Assembly (NCBI GenBank): GCA_030015575.1
Contig: CM057338.1
Span: forward strand, 827,196,353-827,260,352
DNA from: Agapanthus africanus
Lineage: Eukaryota; Streptophyta; Magnoliopsida; Asparagales; Amaryllidaceae
Direction: 5' to 3'
DNA length: 64,000 bases
Made by a program: the position numbers and the translations under genes. Positions 44,605 to 58,087 of the stretch are shown piece by piece; positions within the stretch are counted from its first letter, which is position 1; every line of letters begins with the position of its first letter. The notes below the pieces were generated by a model that made no database searches, was not told the DNA's origin, and saw only the letters and a program-made list of their open reading frames with translations.

Positions 44605-47600
44605 TGTCACGTCCCGAAAGTACGGAACATGACCGGCACTTAAACTACGAAACGTCTTGAGGCGTACGTATTCTAAGTAAGCCGAAAACCCAGAAATCCA
44701 AACCAAGAAAAGTAGTAGAGTGAAGGAAAACCAACTTAAAACAAGTAGTTTTAAAAGCATAAGCCGAATTATACGTTTTGTTTAAAAACATCAAGTATTT
44801 TCTGAAAATTTCGGCAGAGTCTCCTTTGTAAATACGGGCTCCCAAACGGGATACAACATGAATAGTATACGAAATCAATAAAAAGGCATCCCCAAGCGGG
44901 AGCTAGCTCTTCATCAATCGACGGTCACAACCACACAAGCAATATAATATACAACGCCAAGGGCGAGGATCAAAACTCAAAAGTAAACTCAAAACAGCAA
45001 GAAATCCATAGAAATACAACGCGCGACTCTAAGGTCGAAAGAATAAAGATCACTGGTCTCTATCTGAAATAAATACATGTTTGGTTGATGGAATTTACTA
45101 GATACAACTGAATAATATTATACAAGGTAATATGATGGGTACGATACCAAAAAAAACCCACCTACTAGCAAGTCACCCGAACGAAACTGTACCCGCAAAG
45201 CCGTAATGAAACCTGTACGGCAAACCTGCAAGAAACCGGGGCACAACGGGGGTGAGTTGCCAACTCGTGAATAGAAAAACATCTACGAATAGAAATCGCA
45301 TGTATGACGCAATCCTAGGTCATACGATCATAATATATAATCCTCAAATATATAACCAGCAGCCTATAACAATGGCTAGGGTATAGCTCTAAACAACAGT
45401 AATACCAAGTGCTCGTGTCAGTTCCTCAGATAGCAATATATCATATGGATGATGTATGAATGCATGAAACAGAATGCATGTACTGAAGAAAAATGCTTTC
45501 ATAAATTAGTGAGATTTCTGTATTTTTAAAATGAGGTATCATAATGAAATCAGCATAAAACAGTGCCTAGCATCGGCACAAAACATAATCCCAATATCTC
45601 GATATCTCTGTATCACGGTCTCTGTACCTCAATATCTCGAAATCTTAATGTCTCAATCACAATGACTAGGGCGCCGTCAGTCCAGGCCGGCCCCTGCCAT
45701 CCATCTCATGACCACGACGGTATCCTCCGGATATCCGACGCGTCGGGGAATATCACCGGTCGGTCGTGCTCCCCTGCACAGGCTCAACGTCAACAACACG
45801 ATCTTCTTGCCCCGGGGTACCGCACCGGGCCCACCATGTACCCGAAATGGTTCATCCATCTTCTCGAATTGGGTCTCGAAATCCATCAGCAAACTCATGG
45901 TGGACGACTCATACATCATGGGAAAACCGCACTTTTTATTTAAAAGAGAGGGAAGAAGCTTATACAAGTTTTGCGGTTTTCCCCCAAATCCAGAAAATCT
46001 CATAGAAATCCGAATCCAAATCATCAACAGCATATAAACCCATGAATATAGGCATGAGAATCCATTAATACGGCATAACAATGAATAACAGTATGCATGA
46101 AGTGACAAGTAATAACTACAATATCTAAGCTGGCATATAAGGTAAGTACACTAATATTACGTCAAACTACTAGCTATCAAGCTAAGTTAAGCAATAATAT
46201 TTTCTAAGGTGTACGTGACATGGCAATTACCGATGAAGATGTGTGTGAGCCGACAAGTAAGTGTACGTGGTACATACGCATCATCGGTAATGGTGCTGGT
46301 GTCCTAACAGCATAATATCAACAATGCAATATGAAATAACAATGTAAGTATGCGATGCGGAACGAGCAACCAAAATGAGCGGGAGCTAAATATTAAACAA
46401 TGGTTCTATTTGAAATAACACGAATCGTGGGGTTTTGAAAATAAGGGCTACGGTGGTTTTAAGAAAGGATACGTCCTTTGAAATATCCGTAGATCCCTTG
46501 ACCTGTCTTTTAAAATACCCATGATCCGCTAGTTTTGAAATAGGTAGGAGTCTAATCTAATCTAACAACTACACTAAACTATACGGCTGAACTAACAAGC
46601 TGAACTACAGGTAAGGAAACCGCCTATCATCTGAGTCGATACATATACATACCTGTATATGTATAGTCGGTGATCCCGCCTCAATAATTTCATATCCGAT
46701 ACCATATCTATAATCAGACATCCCAAGTCAAGAGTGAGGATCAATCATCAATATATAGCTCGTACGTAAATCCGTCGTACGGCATCCCAAATCTGGGTAC
46801 GGGTCAATATTACATTCATCATACTATTCATCTGGTATCCTCTTTATCAAATATCATGATCGGGGTACTGATCTACGTCTAGTACAATACTGATACCGCC
46901 TAAGTATGCATGCACGTGTGTGAAACACTACGTCAAGGACCCGCTACAACGTCATGTCGTATCTCAAATACGAACCCTGCCATATCACCGATCGCACGGC
47001 CTCAAATCAAATCTCATCGACTCATCTTAAATCCCAAGTACTATCCTCATTATCCATGCATGTGTATATGAATGTATATATGCATAGTCCCATACCCACG
47101 CATATATACATATATACACATCCCCATCTACGCATAAGAAAGTAATGTATGCAAGTCTGTGTGTGCGTATGTGGGTATAACAACTACTCTAGGGTTTCGC
47201 AACTAACCCAAAGGTAATCCATGAACACATAAACATATTATGAATAACCATTCTCGTATCATAAAACACCTATATAAACATATATATATGAACTATACTA
47301 CGGACTGCGGGGGTGCTATACGCCATCCACCCGACTTCTCCCCGTAGATATAAATCTACTCACCTGGTCCTCGCTCGCCGGTGCCGACGTCGCCACGCGC
47401 TTGCTTGTCGTCTCGAAGTCCACATGGGTTACCTACATATCATAACGCACAGTATCGCATTAAAACCAAATTCGAAATCGAAACGGCATTTTGAAAATCA
47501 AATCGGCACACGTATCACGCATAGGTCAAAACCTATCCCCTACGCATGCAAGAAAAGTCAAACCAACCCTCGATATCGATGTACAAACGTCAAACCATCG

Positions 47601-49126
47601 AGAAAAACCCAAACACACTCATTTGCACATTCACGAACACTAATTATAATATAAAATGGGTTAAAATTCACAAAAACCCCAAACTTACTTTAAAAGCCTT
47701 TTTCCGAAAATCTAGCAAGCAATATTAACCGTTTTAGTACAAAACTTGATATTTAAACAAATCTAGCAGCCACAATATCCACTAAATATCATAACTAATT
47801 CATATAAACTATTTCTATAATTTATTCTTATCAATTTGTATAAATTCCAAAATCCTAGTTTGCAAAAATATCAATTTTTAACACCTTTTAAAACAAAATT
47901 CACAATTCAACAATTAAGCTTAGTTTTTGTATAACCTAAGATATTAAACCGCTCATTATAATGTTAACGATGTCATAAAAACTTAATTACATTTTAATCT
48001 CAATTATATATGTATTTCACTAAAACCTAGTTTGCAATTTCTTAAAATTACTACAATTTAAATTTAACCCTTTTGCAACTAGCAACTAAATTAGTTTTAG
48101 CATAACATTAATATGTCAATTACATCACACAATCATAATCTCCTTACCCAAAACCCTAACTAGCAATTAACCCCATTCTAGAATTCCCAAGTTTTCAAAT
48201 TAAAACCTAATTAAGCATCTAATTAGATAATAAGGAAGTATTATAGCAACAATTAAGTAACTAATCAAAAATCAAACCATGAGACAAATATTTATACCTC
48301 ACAAAACTTGAATCAAACATGCAACCTAGCCTCACAAACTTGCTTCTTTCTCCATGATCCATACTAGAATAGGTAAAGGAAAAATGGGTAAGAATTGGAT
48401 TTGAGTTTTAGCTTGATTTTAGATGGAATTTTGGAGATTTTTTTTGAAGGGTTTTGAGTGGAATGAGATGAGAAAAAGGGGAGGGCAGCATGAGGGAGGC
48501 TCAGCTGCATCATGAGGAGGAGAGGAGAGAGAGTGAGCTGGGGAAAAGCAAGTGAGGAAAGTTCAAAGTCAACACAAAAAGTCAAAGCCCAAACTTCAAT
48601 TAACTTCTTCTCTCTTTATTCTTTTCTTTTCAAATCTTCAAGTGGGGAAAAATGGGAGTGGGGGCAGCTTGGGCTGCTGATTTAGGGAGAGGAGAGAGGG
48701 TGTGGGTGAGGGAAAAATGATAAATGTTATACCCCAATTCCCATTAACACTAATTTCATCGAAAAAAGCCTTTTTCTTCGATATTTTCTAAACCGTTTTG
48801 GCAAACCATTTCATTTCAAAAACCACATGATAAAATTTTGTTTAATGTATTATGATGCACAAAATTTGTTTCAACCCATTCCAGTTTGTAATTTTCCCTA
48901 ATTAAATGTATTGGTGACGGCTTAAAATAATAATAAAATAATTTTTTTATAGAAAATTTGAAATTTCACCAGTGGCTCAATAAACACCAAATACTAGCAA
49001 TTACATAGCTAGAATATGTATATTTAATTTTTATAATAAGATATTTGTATTTTGACTTTTTACAGAAAACCCCCTTATTTTACCGATTTTCCGAAATTTC
49101 ACCGAAACGATTTTCAAAACGCTATA
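44605..49126 (-). mobile_element. Element D 3' LTR (left copy)
   Basis: Carries the family modules in reverse: the GAGTTGGCAACTC hairpin near 45260, the long hairpin at 46226-46291, and the exon-like block with GTAGAT-ATAA-ATCTAC at 47344-47359. The 143-residue and 113-residue frames occur in both LTR copies and are not supported as genes. Confidence 0.93.
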
Positions 49127-50148
49127 ATCTTCCCCCCTTAAAGAAATTCGGTCCCCGAATTTAAATTAAAACTCCCCCCCCCCAAATACTAAAACATCCA
49201 AGCAAAACCATCAAGTCGTCGGGGCTCCGAAATCATAAATACATAAAACAAATCGTAGCGCAGCGCAGGCGCATGAAAAATGAGCATATAACTCAAAATC
49301 AAAACTCCGTCAAGCATCCCGCAACCATCGGAGTCATGGTGAAGACACAATGTCTAAATCCGAAATGAAAATCAATATGATATACATCATTAAAACATCT
49401 GGAAGCAATGCATGCCAAATCTTCTTCAAATCGCTGTGCGATACTCGCAGCACTGCACAGTGGCGGACGTCTATCATAAGAAAATAATCATATACATATA
49501 TACCTTTTGTTTGAACTGTACGTTCCGCCATTTTGGGAAACAATTTGGAATGGTTTTCTTGTTTTAAACGTTTCGTGTCATATCAGACACGTAGGTAAAT
49601 ACTGAGACTATAGCTCGCTTTTTGGACTTCCCTTCGATAGCTATCAATGCATGCAAAATACATTCATGTACTGTCCTCTGACTAGTCCTGCTCGGTACGA
49701 AAACACATAGCAAATATCATAAAAATGTACTGCTCTATAAGAAATCAATCCCAAAATATGCATACGAATACTACGTGTGTCTGGTGCGCACGGGAATCAA
49801 AATCCATATATATGCCAACATGTGCACAGAAACAAGATCTAAGAGCATCGGGTGTGCACGAAACATCTGTCATAGGCAACGTGGGTGCCTGACAGCAAAA
49901 TCAGGTGCATCTCACATGCACGAAGAGTCTCGATTTAGTGCATCTGGTGTGCACCGAAATCGCTTCTCAAAACATGCGCTTAATATGCACGAAAATCAAA
50001 ACCAGGTGCATTCATTATGCACGAAATCATGAAATCCAATATCAAGCGCCGAACATGCGCAAAATCCAATCAGGTGCACAAGGTGCACAAAATAAATATC
50101 GAACATCACAATCGAAATCGAAGTCCAGTGCATCTAAATGCACAACAT
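49127..50148 (-). mobile_element. Element D internal remnant
   Basis: Polypurine tract (reverse of ATCTTCCCCCCTTA at 49127-49140) next to GGGACCGAATTTC-type sequence shared with A and C. Then non-coding sequence and an inverted copy of the hairpin array (about 49775-50145), with stems such as GTGCA/TGCAC. Confidence 0.8.
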
Positions 50149-53100
50149 ACGTCCCGAAAGTACGGAACATGACCGGCACTTAAACTACGAAACGTCTCGA
50201 GGTGTACGTATTCTAAGTAAGCCGAAAACCCAGAAATCCAAACCAAGAAAAGTAGTAGAGTGAAGGAAAACCAACTTAAAACAAGTAGTTTTAAAAGCAT
50301 AAGCCGAATTATACGTTTTGTTTAAAAACATCAAGTATTTTTTGAAAATTTCGGCAGAGTCTCCTTTGTAAATACTGGCTCCCAAACGGGATACAACATG
50401 AATAGTATACGAAATCAATAAAAAGGCATCCCCAAGAGGGAGCTAGCTCTTCGTCAATCGACGGTCACAACCACACAAGCAATATAATATACAACGCTAA
50501 GGGCGAGGATCAAAACTCAAAAGGAAACTCAAAACAACAAGAAATCCATAGAAATACAACGCGCGACTCTAAGGTCGAAAGAATAAAGATCACTGGTCTC
50601 TATCTGAAATAAATACATGTTTGGTTGATGGAATTTACTAGATACAACTGAATAATATTATACAAGGTAATATGATGGGTACGATACCAAAAAAAACCCA
50701 CCTACTAGCAAGTCACCCGAACGAAACTGTGCCCGCAAAGCCGTAATGAAACCTGTACGGCAAACCTGCAAGAAACCGGGGCACAACGGGGGTGAGTTGC
50801 CAACTCGTGAATAGAAAAACATCTACGAATAGAAATCGCATGTATGACGCAATCCTAGGTCATACGATCATAATATATAATCCTCAAATATATAACCAGC
50901 AGCCTATAACAATGGCTAAGGTATAGCTCTAAACAACAGTAATACCAAGTGCTCGTGTCAGTTCCTCAGATAGCAATATATCATATGGATGATGTATGAA
51001 TGCATGAAACAGAATGCATGTACTGAAGAAAAATGCTTTCATAAATTAGTGAGATTTCTGTATTTTTAAAATGAGGTATCATAATGAAATCAGCATAAAA
51101 CAGTGCCTAGCATCGGCACAAAACATAATCCCAATATCTCGATATCTCTGTATCACGGTCTCTGTACCTCAATATCTCGAAATCTTAATGTCTCAATCAC
51201 AATGACTAGGGCGCCGTCAGTCCAGGCCGGCCCCTGCCATCCATCTCATGACCACGACGGTATCCTCCGGATATCCGACGCGTCGGGGAATATCACCGGT
51301 CGGTCGTGCTCCCCTGCACAGGCTCAACGTCAACAACACGATCTTCTTGCCCCGGGGTACCGCACCGGGCCCACCATGTACCCGAAATGGTTCATCCATC
51401 TTCTCGAATTGGGTCTCGAAATCCATCAGCAAACTCATGGTGGACGACTCATACATCATGGGAAAACCGCACTTTTTATTTAAAAGAGAGGGAAGAAGCT
51501 TATACAAGTTTTGCGGTTTTCCCCCAAATCCAGAAAATCTCATAGAAATCCGAATCCAAATCATCAACAGCATATAAACCCATGAATATAGGCATGAGAA
51601 TCCATTAATACGGCATAACAATGAATAACAGTATGCATGAAGTGACAAGTAATAACTACAATATCTAAGCTGGCATATAAGGTAAGTACACTAATATTAC
51701 GTCAAACTACTAGCTATCAAGCTAAGTTAAGCAATAATATTTTCTAAGGTGTACGTGACATGGCAATTACCGATGAAGATGTGTGTGAGCCGACAAGTAA
51801 GTGTACGTGGTACATACGCATCATCGGTAATGGTGCTGGTGTCCTAACAGCATAATATCAACAATGCAATATGAAATAACAATGTAAGTATGCGATGCGG
51901 AACGAGCAACCAAAATGAGCGGGAGCTAAATATTAAACAATGGTTCTATTTGAAATAACACGAATCGTGGGGTTTTGAAAATAAGGGCTACGGTGGTTTT
52001 AAGAAAGGATACGTCCTTTGAAATATCCGTAGATCCCTTGACCTGTCTTTTAAAATACCCATGATCCGCTAGTTTTGAAATAGGTAGGAGTCTAATCTAA
52101 TCTAACAACTACACTAAACTATACGGCTGAACTAACAAGCTGAACTACAGGTAAGGAAACCGCCTATCATCTGAGTCGATACATATACATACCTGTATAT
52201 GTATAGTCGGTGATCCCGCCTCAATAATTTCATATCCGATACCATATCTATAATCAGACATCCCAAGTCAAGAGTGAGGATCAATCATCAATATATAGCT
52301 CGTACGTAAATCCGTCGTACGGCATCCCAAATCTGGGTACGGGTCAATATTACATTCATCATACTATTCATCTGGTATCCTCTTTATCAAATATCATGAT
52401 CGGGGTACTGATCTACGTCTAGTACAATACTGATACCGCCTAAGTATGCATGCACGTGTGTGAAACACTACGTCAAGGACCCGCTACAACGTCATGTCGT
52501 ATCTCAAATACGAACCCTGCCATATCACCGATCGCACGGCCTCAAATCAAATCTCATCGACTCATCTTAAATCCCAAGTACTATCCTCATTATCCATGCA
52601 TGTGTATATGAATGTATATATGCATAGTCCCATACCCACGCATATATACATATATACACATCCCCATCTACGCACAAGAAAGTAATGTATGCAAGTCTGT
52701 GTGTGCGTATGTGGGTATAACAACTACTCTAGGGTTTCGCAACTAACCCAAAGGTAATCCATGAACACATAAACATATTATGAATAACCATTCTCGTATC
52801 ATAAAACACCTATATAAACATATATATATGAACTATACTACGGACTGCGGGGATGCTATACGCCATCCACCCGACTTCTCCCCATAGATATAAATCTACT
52901 CACCTGGTCCTCGCTCGCCGGTGCCGACGTCGCCACGCGCTTGCTTGTCGTCTCGAAGTCCACATGGGTTACCTACATATCATAACGCACAGTATCGCAT
53001 TAAAACCAAATTCGAAATCGAAACGGCATTTTGAAAATCAAATCGGCACACGTATCACGCATAGGTCAAAACCTATCCCCTACGCATGCAAGAAAAGTCA

Positions 53101-54664
53101 AACCAACCCTCGATATCGATGTACAAACGTCAAACCATCGAGAAAAACCCAAACACACTCATTTGCACATTCACGAACACTAATTATAATATAAAATGGG
53201 TTAAAATTCACAAAAACCCCAAACTTACTTTAAAAGCCTTTTTCCGAAAATCTAGCAAGCAATATTAACCGTTTTAGTACAAAACTTGATATTTAAACAA
53301 ATCTAGCAGCCACAATATCCACTAAATATCATAACTAATTCATATAAACTATTTCTATAATTTATTCTTATCAATTTGTATAAATTCCAAAATCCTAGTT
53401 TGCAAAAATATCAATTTTTAACACCTTTTAAAACAAAATTCACAATTCAACAATTAAGCTTAGTTTTTGTATAACCTAAGATATTAAACCGCTCATTATA
53501 ATGTTAACGATGTCATGAAAAACTTAATTACATTTTAATCTCAATTATATATGTATTTCACTAAAACCTAGTTTGCAATTTCTTAAAATTACTACAATTT
53601 AAATTTAACCCTTTTGCAACTAGCAACTAAATTAGTTTTAGCATAACATTAATATGTCAATTACATCACACAATCATAATCTCCTTACCCAAAACCCTAA
53701 CTAGCAATTAACCCCATTCTAGAATTCCCAAGTTTTCAAATTAAAACCTAATTAAGCATCTAATTAGATAATAAGGAAGTATTATAGCAACAATTAAGTA
53801 ACTAATCAAAAATCAAACCATGAGACAAATATTTATACCTCACAAAACTTGAATCAAACATGCAACCTAGCCTCACAAACTTGCTTCTTTCTCCATGATC
53901 CATACTAAAATAGGTAAAGGAAAAATGGGTAAGAATTGGATTTGAGTTTTAGCTTGATTTTAGATGGAATTTTGGAGATTTTTTTGAAGGGTTTTGAGTG
54001 GAATGAGATGAGAAAAAGAGGAGGGCAGCATGAGGGAGGCTCAGCTGCATCATGAGGAGGAGAGGAGAGAGAGTGAGCTGGGGAAAAGCAAGTGAGGAAA
54101 GTTCAAAGTCAACACAAAAAGTCAAAGCCCAAACTTCAATTAACTTCTTCTCTCTTTATTCTTTTCTTTTCAAATCTTCAAGTGGGGAAAAATGGGAGTG
54201 GGGGCAGCTTGGGCTGCTGATTTAGGGAGAGGAGAGAGGGTGTGGGTGAGGGAAAAATGATAAATGTTATACCCCAATTCCCATTAACACTAATTTCACC
54301 GAAAAAAGCCTTTTTTCGATATTTTCTAAACCGTTTTGGCAAACCATTTCATTTCAAAAACCACATGATTAAATTTTGTTTAATGTGTTATGATGTACAA
54401 AATTTGTTTCAACCCATTCCAGTTTGTAATTTTCCCTAATTAAATGTATTGGTGACGGCTTAAAATAATAATAAAATAATTTTTTTTTAGAAAATTTGAA
54501 ATTTCACCAGTGGCTCAATAAACACCAAATACTAGCAATTACATACCTAGAATATGTATATTTAATTTTTATAATAAGATATTTGTATTTTGACTTTTTA
54601 CAGAAAACCCCTTTATTTTACCGATTTTCCGAAATTTCACCGAAACGATTTTCAAAACGCTACA
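50149..54664 (-). mobile_element. Element D 5' LTR (right copy)
   Basis: Runs from ACGTCCCGAAAG to GCTACA, the reverse of an LTR start TGTAGC. Near-identical to the left copy across 4.5 kb. Confidence 0.93.
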
Positions 54665-54670
54665 GTGACA

Positions 54671-56496
54671 TATACATACATACATACATATATATATATA
54701 CATATATCTGAGTGTGTAACACCATATATACCAATGGCTCGAGGCTAAGAGAATAAGAACTAAGGATATTCCTCCTTACGAGTATACTTACTATTGCCTA
54801 CAGTCTCCTAGAGCCCTATTAACAAAGTATACATATCTAATATTTATATATATGTATATATTTATATATATATATATATTTATATATAAATATATATATA
54901 TATATACCTATATACCTAGTACCCTAATACTACGTTTGCGGGGATGCTATACGCCATCCACCTGACTTTCTCCATAGATATACATCTACTCACCTACTAT
55001 CCTCGCACAATCCGAAATCGATGAACGTCTTGCTTTCCTTCGTCGCCTTGGAAGTCCACGCGAATGTACCTACAAATCAATGCATATCGTATCAAAATCA
55101 AAATCATATCCGAAAACCGATACGGCAAGCTAATTGCATATAGGTTAGAACCTATGGTCCACTCATGTTAGAACAACAAAACAAGCCCCGACGTTGACGT
55201 ACGAACGTCAAACGACCGAGTCAAAACTAAAATATCAAAAATCAAGTTTTCAAAAGTCGGAAAATATCAACAAAAAACAAGTAAAATGACTCCAGATTCT
55301 ACCTATGGTGAAATTAAACTTTTTTGCATATAGGGTAGGTCTAGTTATTTAATGAGTGAGCTACAGACCAAGTTTCAGACCCTAACTCCAAAATTGGGCG
55401 GAAAATTGCGGCCAAATTGAATAAAACGGCGGCCAAAAGTTAAGGGATTGGGCTCGGGTTTCTAGGGTAGCTTCCTAGTGATCCGCACATCTCACTATAT
55501 CTGCTAATAAATTTTCAGAATTCTAGAGTCATCACAGATTCCATTTGAATATCAAATGTCAATGAAAAACCGATGTCGGAAAATTCTGAACTCAAGTTTG
55601 GCACTTCTATACTCACTTAGACCAGGGATTCTATCAGTAAAAGGCCGGTAGTCACTCTCTAAACTCTCTACTATAACACTACTACTCATTTAAACCACCG
55701 AAGATTATCCTAGAATTTTCCAAGTTCACTAAACACACACTTTTAAGCTCTAAGTTACTTTGTGAGGTTAAGAAACATAAAAACTTGGTCGAAGATGAGT
55801 GTTTTACTTAAAAAAGCAACTAAAGAAAATTCTAAGATGGCCAAATGAGCTCAAGACTAGAAATTGATCTCACCATGATACTTGTAGTGAGCTTAGGAAT
55901 AATTTTGTGAAGGGAAAATGGGTTTTTAATGAGATTTTGAGGATGTTTGTGGTGCGATAGTGAGGGTTTTAGAGGTGATGATGCATGAGAAAGATGGAGG
56001 CGATGAAGAAAATAAGAGATGAAGGGAAATAATGATGGAACTAGTAGCCATTAGAGTTCATTCTCTCTCTTTCTCCCTCTCTCACCCCATACCTCCTTGT
56101 CCCCTCTCTCACATTATTCTATTCTTTTCTTTTTCTTTCTTTTAAAAAAACAAACAAAAGAAACACAAAACATGCAAAGAAACATAATACATTGTGTCAT
56201 GGCATATTAAACATGGTTACCAAATGGATTTGGTTTAATGCATAATTAGTAATTTACTCAAGTTTAACATAAATTTGTATATAAATAATTGTATACTGAT
56301 TTATAAAATGCCCAAATCAATCAATTGCCTTCATAATTAATAATTCATATTAATTTCCAAATATTTTCCAAAACATAGGTATATAATCATACCATTTTAC
56401 CACAACTTATTTCCATGCTTGCATAATACCCATAAAATTTATTATTTTATTATTTAAATTCAAAAAATAATATTTTATATATTCTGAAATGTTACA
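54671..56496 (-). mobile_element. Element E: truncated LTR of the same superfamily, host site of A
   Basis: On the minus strand it begins at 56496 with TGTAACATTTCAGAATAT, nearly the same start as the A LTR, and contains the exon-like block and hairpin (ATAGATATACATCTAC, about 54974-54990). It stops exactly where A ends (54670), so A is inserted in it and the rest of E would lie left of the window. No polypurine tract follows at 56497, so this is the outer 5' LTR. ACCTG after it may be its target duplication. Confidence 0.75.
54840..54910. repeat. TA-rich microsatellite in E
   Basis: Interrupted TATATA runs, matching AT tracts at the same LTR position in A. Confidence 0.8.
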
Positions 56497-56810
56497 ACCT
56501 GAGTAGCCGTTACGTACAGCTAGTACCGCTGACGTGCTTGTAGTTTTAGATTTATCCAGTAAATCACTGCTAGCGTATTGTCGAGTCTTTAGAGTCTCAC
56601 ACAGAAAGTTTTCCCGGTTCAGACGATATGATATAGATGACGTATGTTGATACATACAAGGGTCCGATTAAATACGTGTATAAGCTATACGGATTTTAAT
56701 CAGACGGTTGATAATACTAGACAACTTAGGATTAAGCGCGTTTAATATCTAAGCAGTTACAGTTGCCTGTAATATTCAAGCAGTTGAGAGAATATAAGAC
56801 CTAAATGAAA
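56497..56810 (-). mobile_element. Copia-like LTR fragment, inverted relative to 62880-63090
   Basis: The reverse complement matches the element at the right end of the window in patches, for example CACGTATTTAATCGG, CTGTGTG-GACTCTAAA and GTCAGCGGTACTAGCTG-ACGTAACGGCTAC. It is cut on the left by E, which was inserted there. The right limit is approximate. Confidence 0.55.
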
Positions 56811-58078
56811 GACAACCCAGGGGTTTTCACAGAGATTTTGAACAGTAGGTCCTTCGCAACAATTTTGAAAATATCAGGGATTTTTAGACAACTTCCAAGC
56901 GAGCCAGGGGCTTTTTGATAATTTAACCCTTAATTTAACATTTAAATGGGGTATAATGAATAAACTAAAGGCCATGTTTGGATAGTTAGGAAAATAATTT
57001 TATGGATTTAATTTGGGATGAAAATGTCCCGGATTACACTTGTATTCCTTTTAGGGTAAAATTATCTAGGTTTTTTATTTCAAAACTTGTTTGGATAGTA
57101 TAAGAAAGTTCACTTTATAAAATATTTTTTTTTATTTTAAGGAACATTGAAAAAATACCAGCATTTCTTGACCGATCTTCCATCTTCAACATCATATGAA
57201 ACAAATGCTTGCTTGACCCAAACTCTTTTTTTTCTTCTAATTTATGTTTTCTAATAACAAAATAAAATCAATTTGTAGTTCTTATAGAATCTAGCCTTTG
57301 CCTCTTCTTGTCAGCTACTTCATGTACTCCATCTAATTAACCTAAAACACTCGATATTATTTTTTTTGTAGTTATACTTGTTTCTACTTTTTTCAATAAG
57401 CCACATTATTTTCTTCTACCACACCAATTTCTCTATTTCATTTCCTCCATGGCCAATTTCACAACCCATTAGATAAGATCCGATCTGAAACCCACTCAAT
57501 CGGAGCTCTAGATCCCTTTCAATCCATTAATGATTTGGAGTTCACTGTAAGAGAGAGGCAAGAGAAAGAGACTGTAGTTGTTGAGCTTCTGTGGATAACA
57601 AAACGAATTGGATGAAGAGAGAGAGAGTAGCTCAAGAAAATAAAAATTGGCTCTGAGCTAATTTTTAAAAGCATCTGAATTAGGTATTGAGATATTACAA
57701 CTTCCAGACTTTGCAGTGCAAATTGACAACCAAACAGGCAACCTTTTGGGATTAGTCAAATCCATAGCCGAAAAAGAATCTTGCCTTTATACCCCTTTGA
57801 TTGAGGCTATGTAAACATTCTTTGAATAGTAAATAATATCGGAGAAAGAAAATCAAGTGGATCATGTTGACAAAATGAGTTGCATTAGATAAATATGATT
57901 GCATTGGGCCTGGGCCTCATGGACTGACATGGGACAACGACAAATATCACGTGCAGAGTCGATAAATTAGTGGACCTCATCATTTATAGATTTTCCCTCT
58001 TCTTATGTATTTCCCATAAATTAGGTCTGTGTCCTGAAAGATATTGGATATTTTTTAAATTTTAGACCCAGAAGTAGT
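56811..58078. other. Unassigned AT-rich sequence
   Basis: No convincing gene, LTR or terminal repeat. Around 56970 GGCCATGTTTGGATAG resembles the end of some plant MITEs, but I found no matching partner. This may be lower-copy intergenic DNA. Confidence 0.35.
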
Positions 58079-58087
58079 TTTGTGACG

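Larger units (their letters stand above)
44605..54664 (-). mobile_element. Element D: young LARD-like element, minus orientation, inserted in A's 3' LTR
   Basis: Exact 5-bp target duplication GTGAC (44600-44604 and 54665-54669). LTRs of about 4.5 kb (44605-49126 and 50149-54664) are almost identical by eye, the closest pair in the window. On the minus strand the LTR begins TGTAGCGTTTTG and ends GGGACGTGACA. The internal region is only about 1 kb and holds the polypurine tract and a hairpin array; the primer-site end is not recognisable, so it looks internally reduced. No coding capacity. Confidence 0.93.

Noticed and set aside
45677-46108. 143-residue minus frame present twice (also at 51217)
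   Set aside because: Located in the duplicated LTRs of D, with overlapping frames on the other strand and no recognised domain.
56970-57750. MITE beginning GGCCATGTTTGGATAG
   Set aside because: No convincing inverted partner or target duplication; the nearest reverse match (CCAAACAGGC near 57730) is too short.
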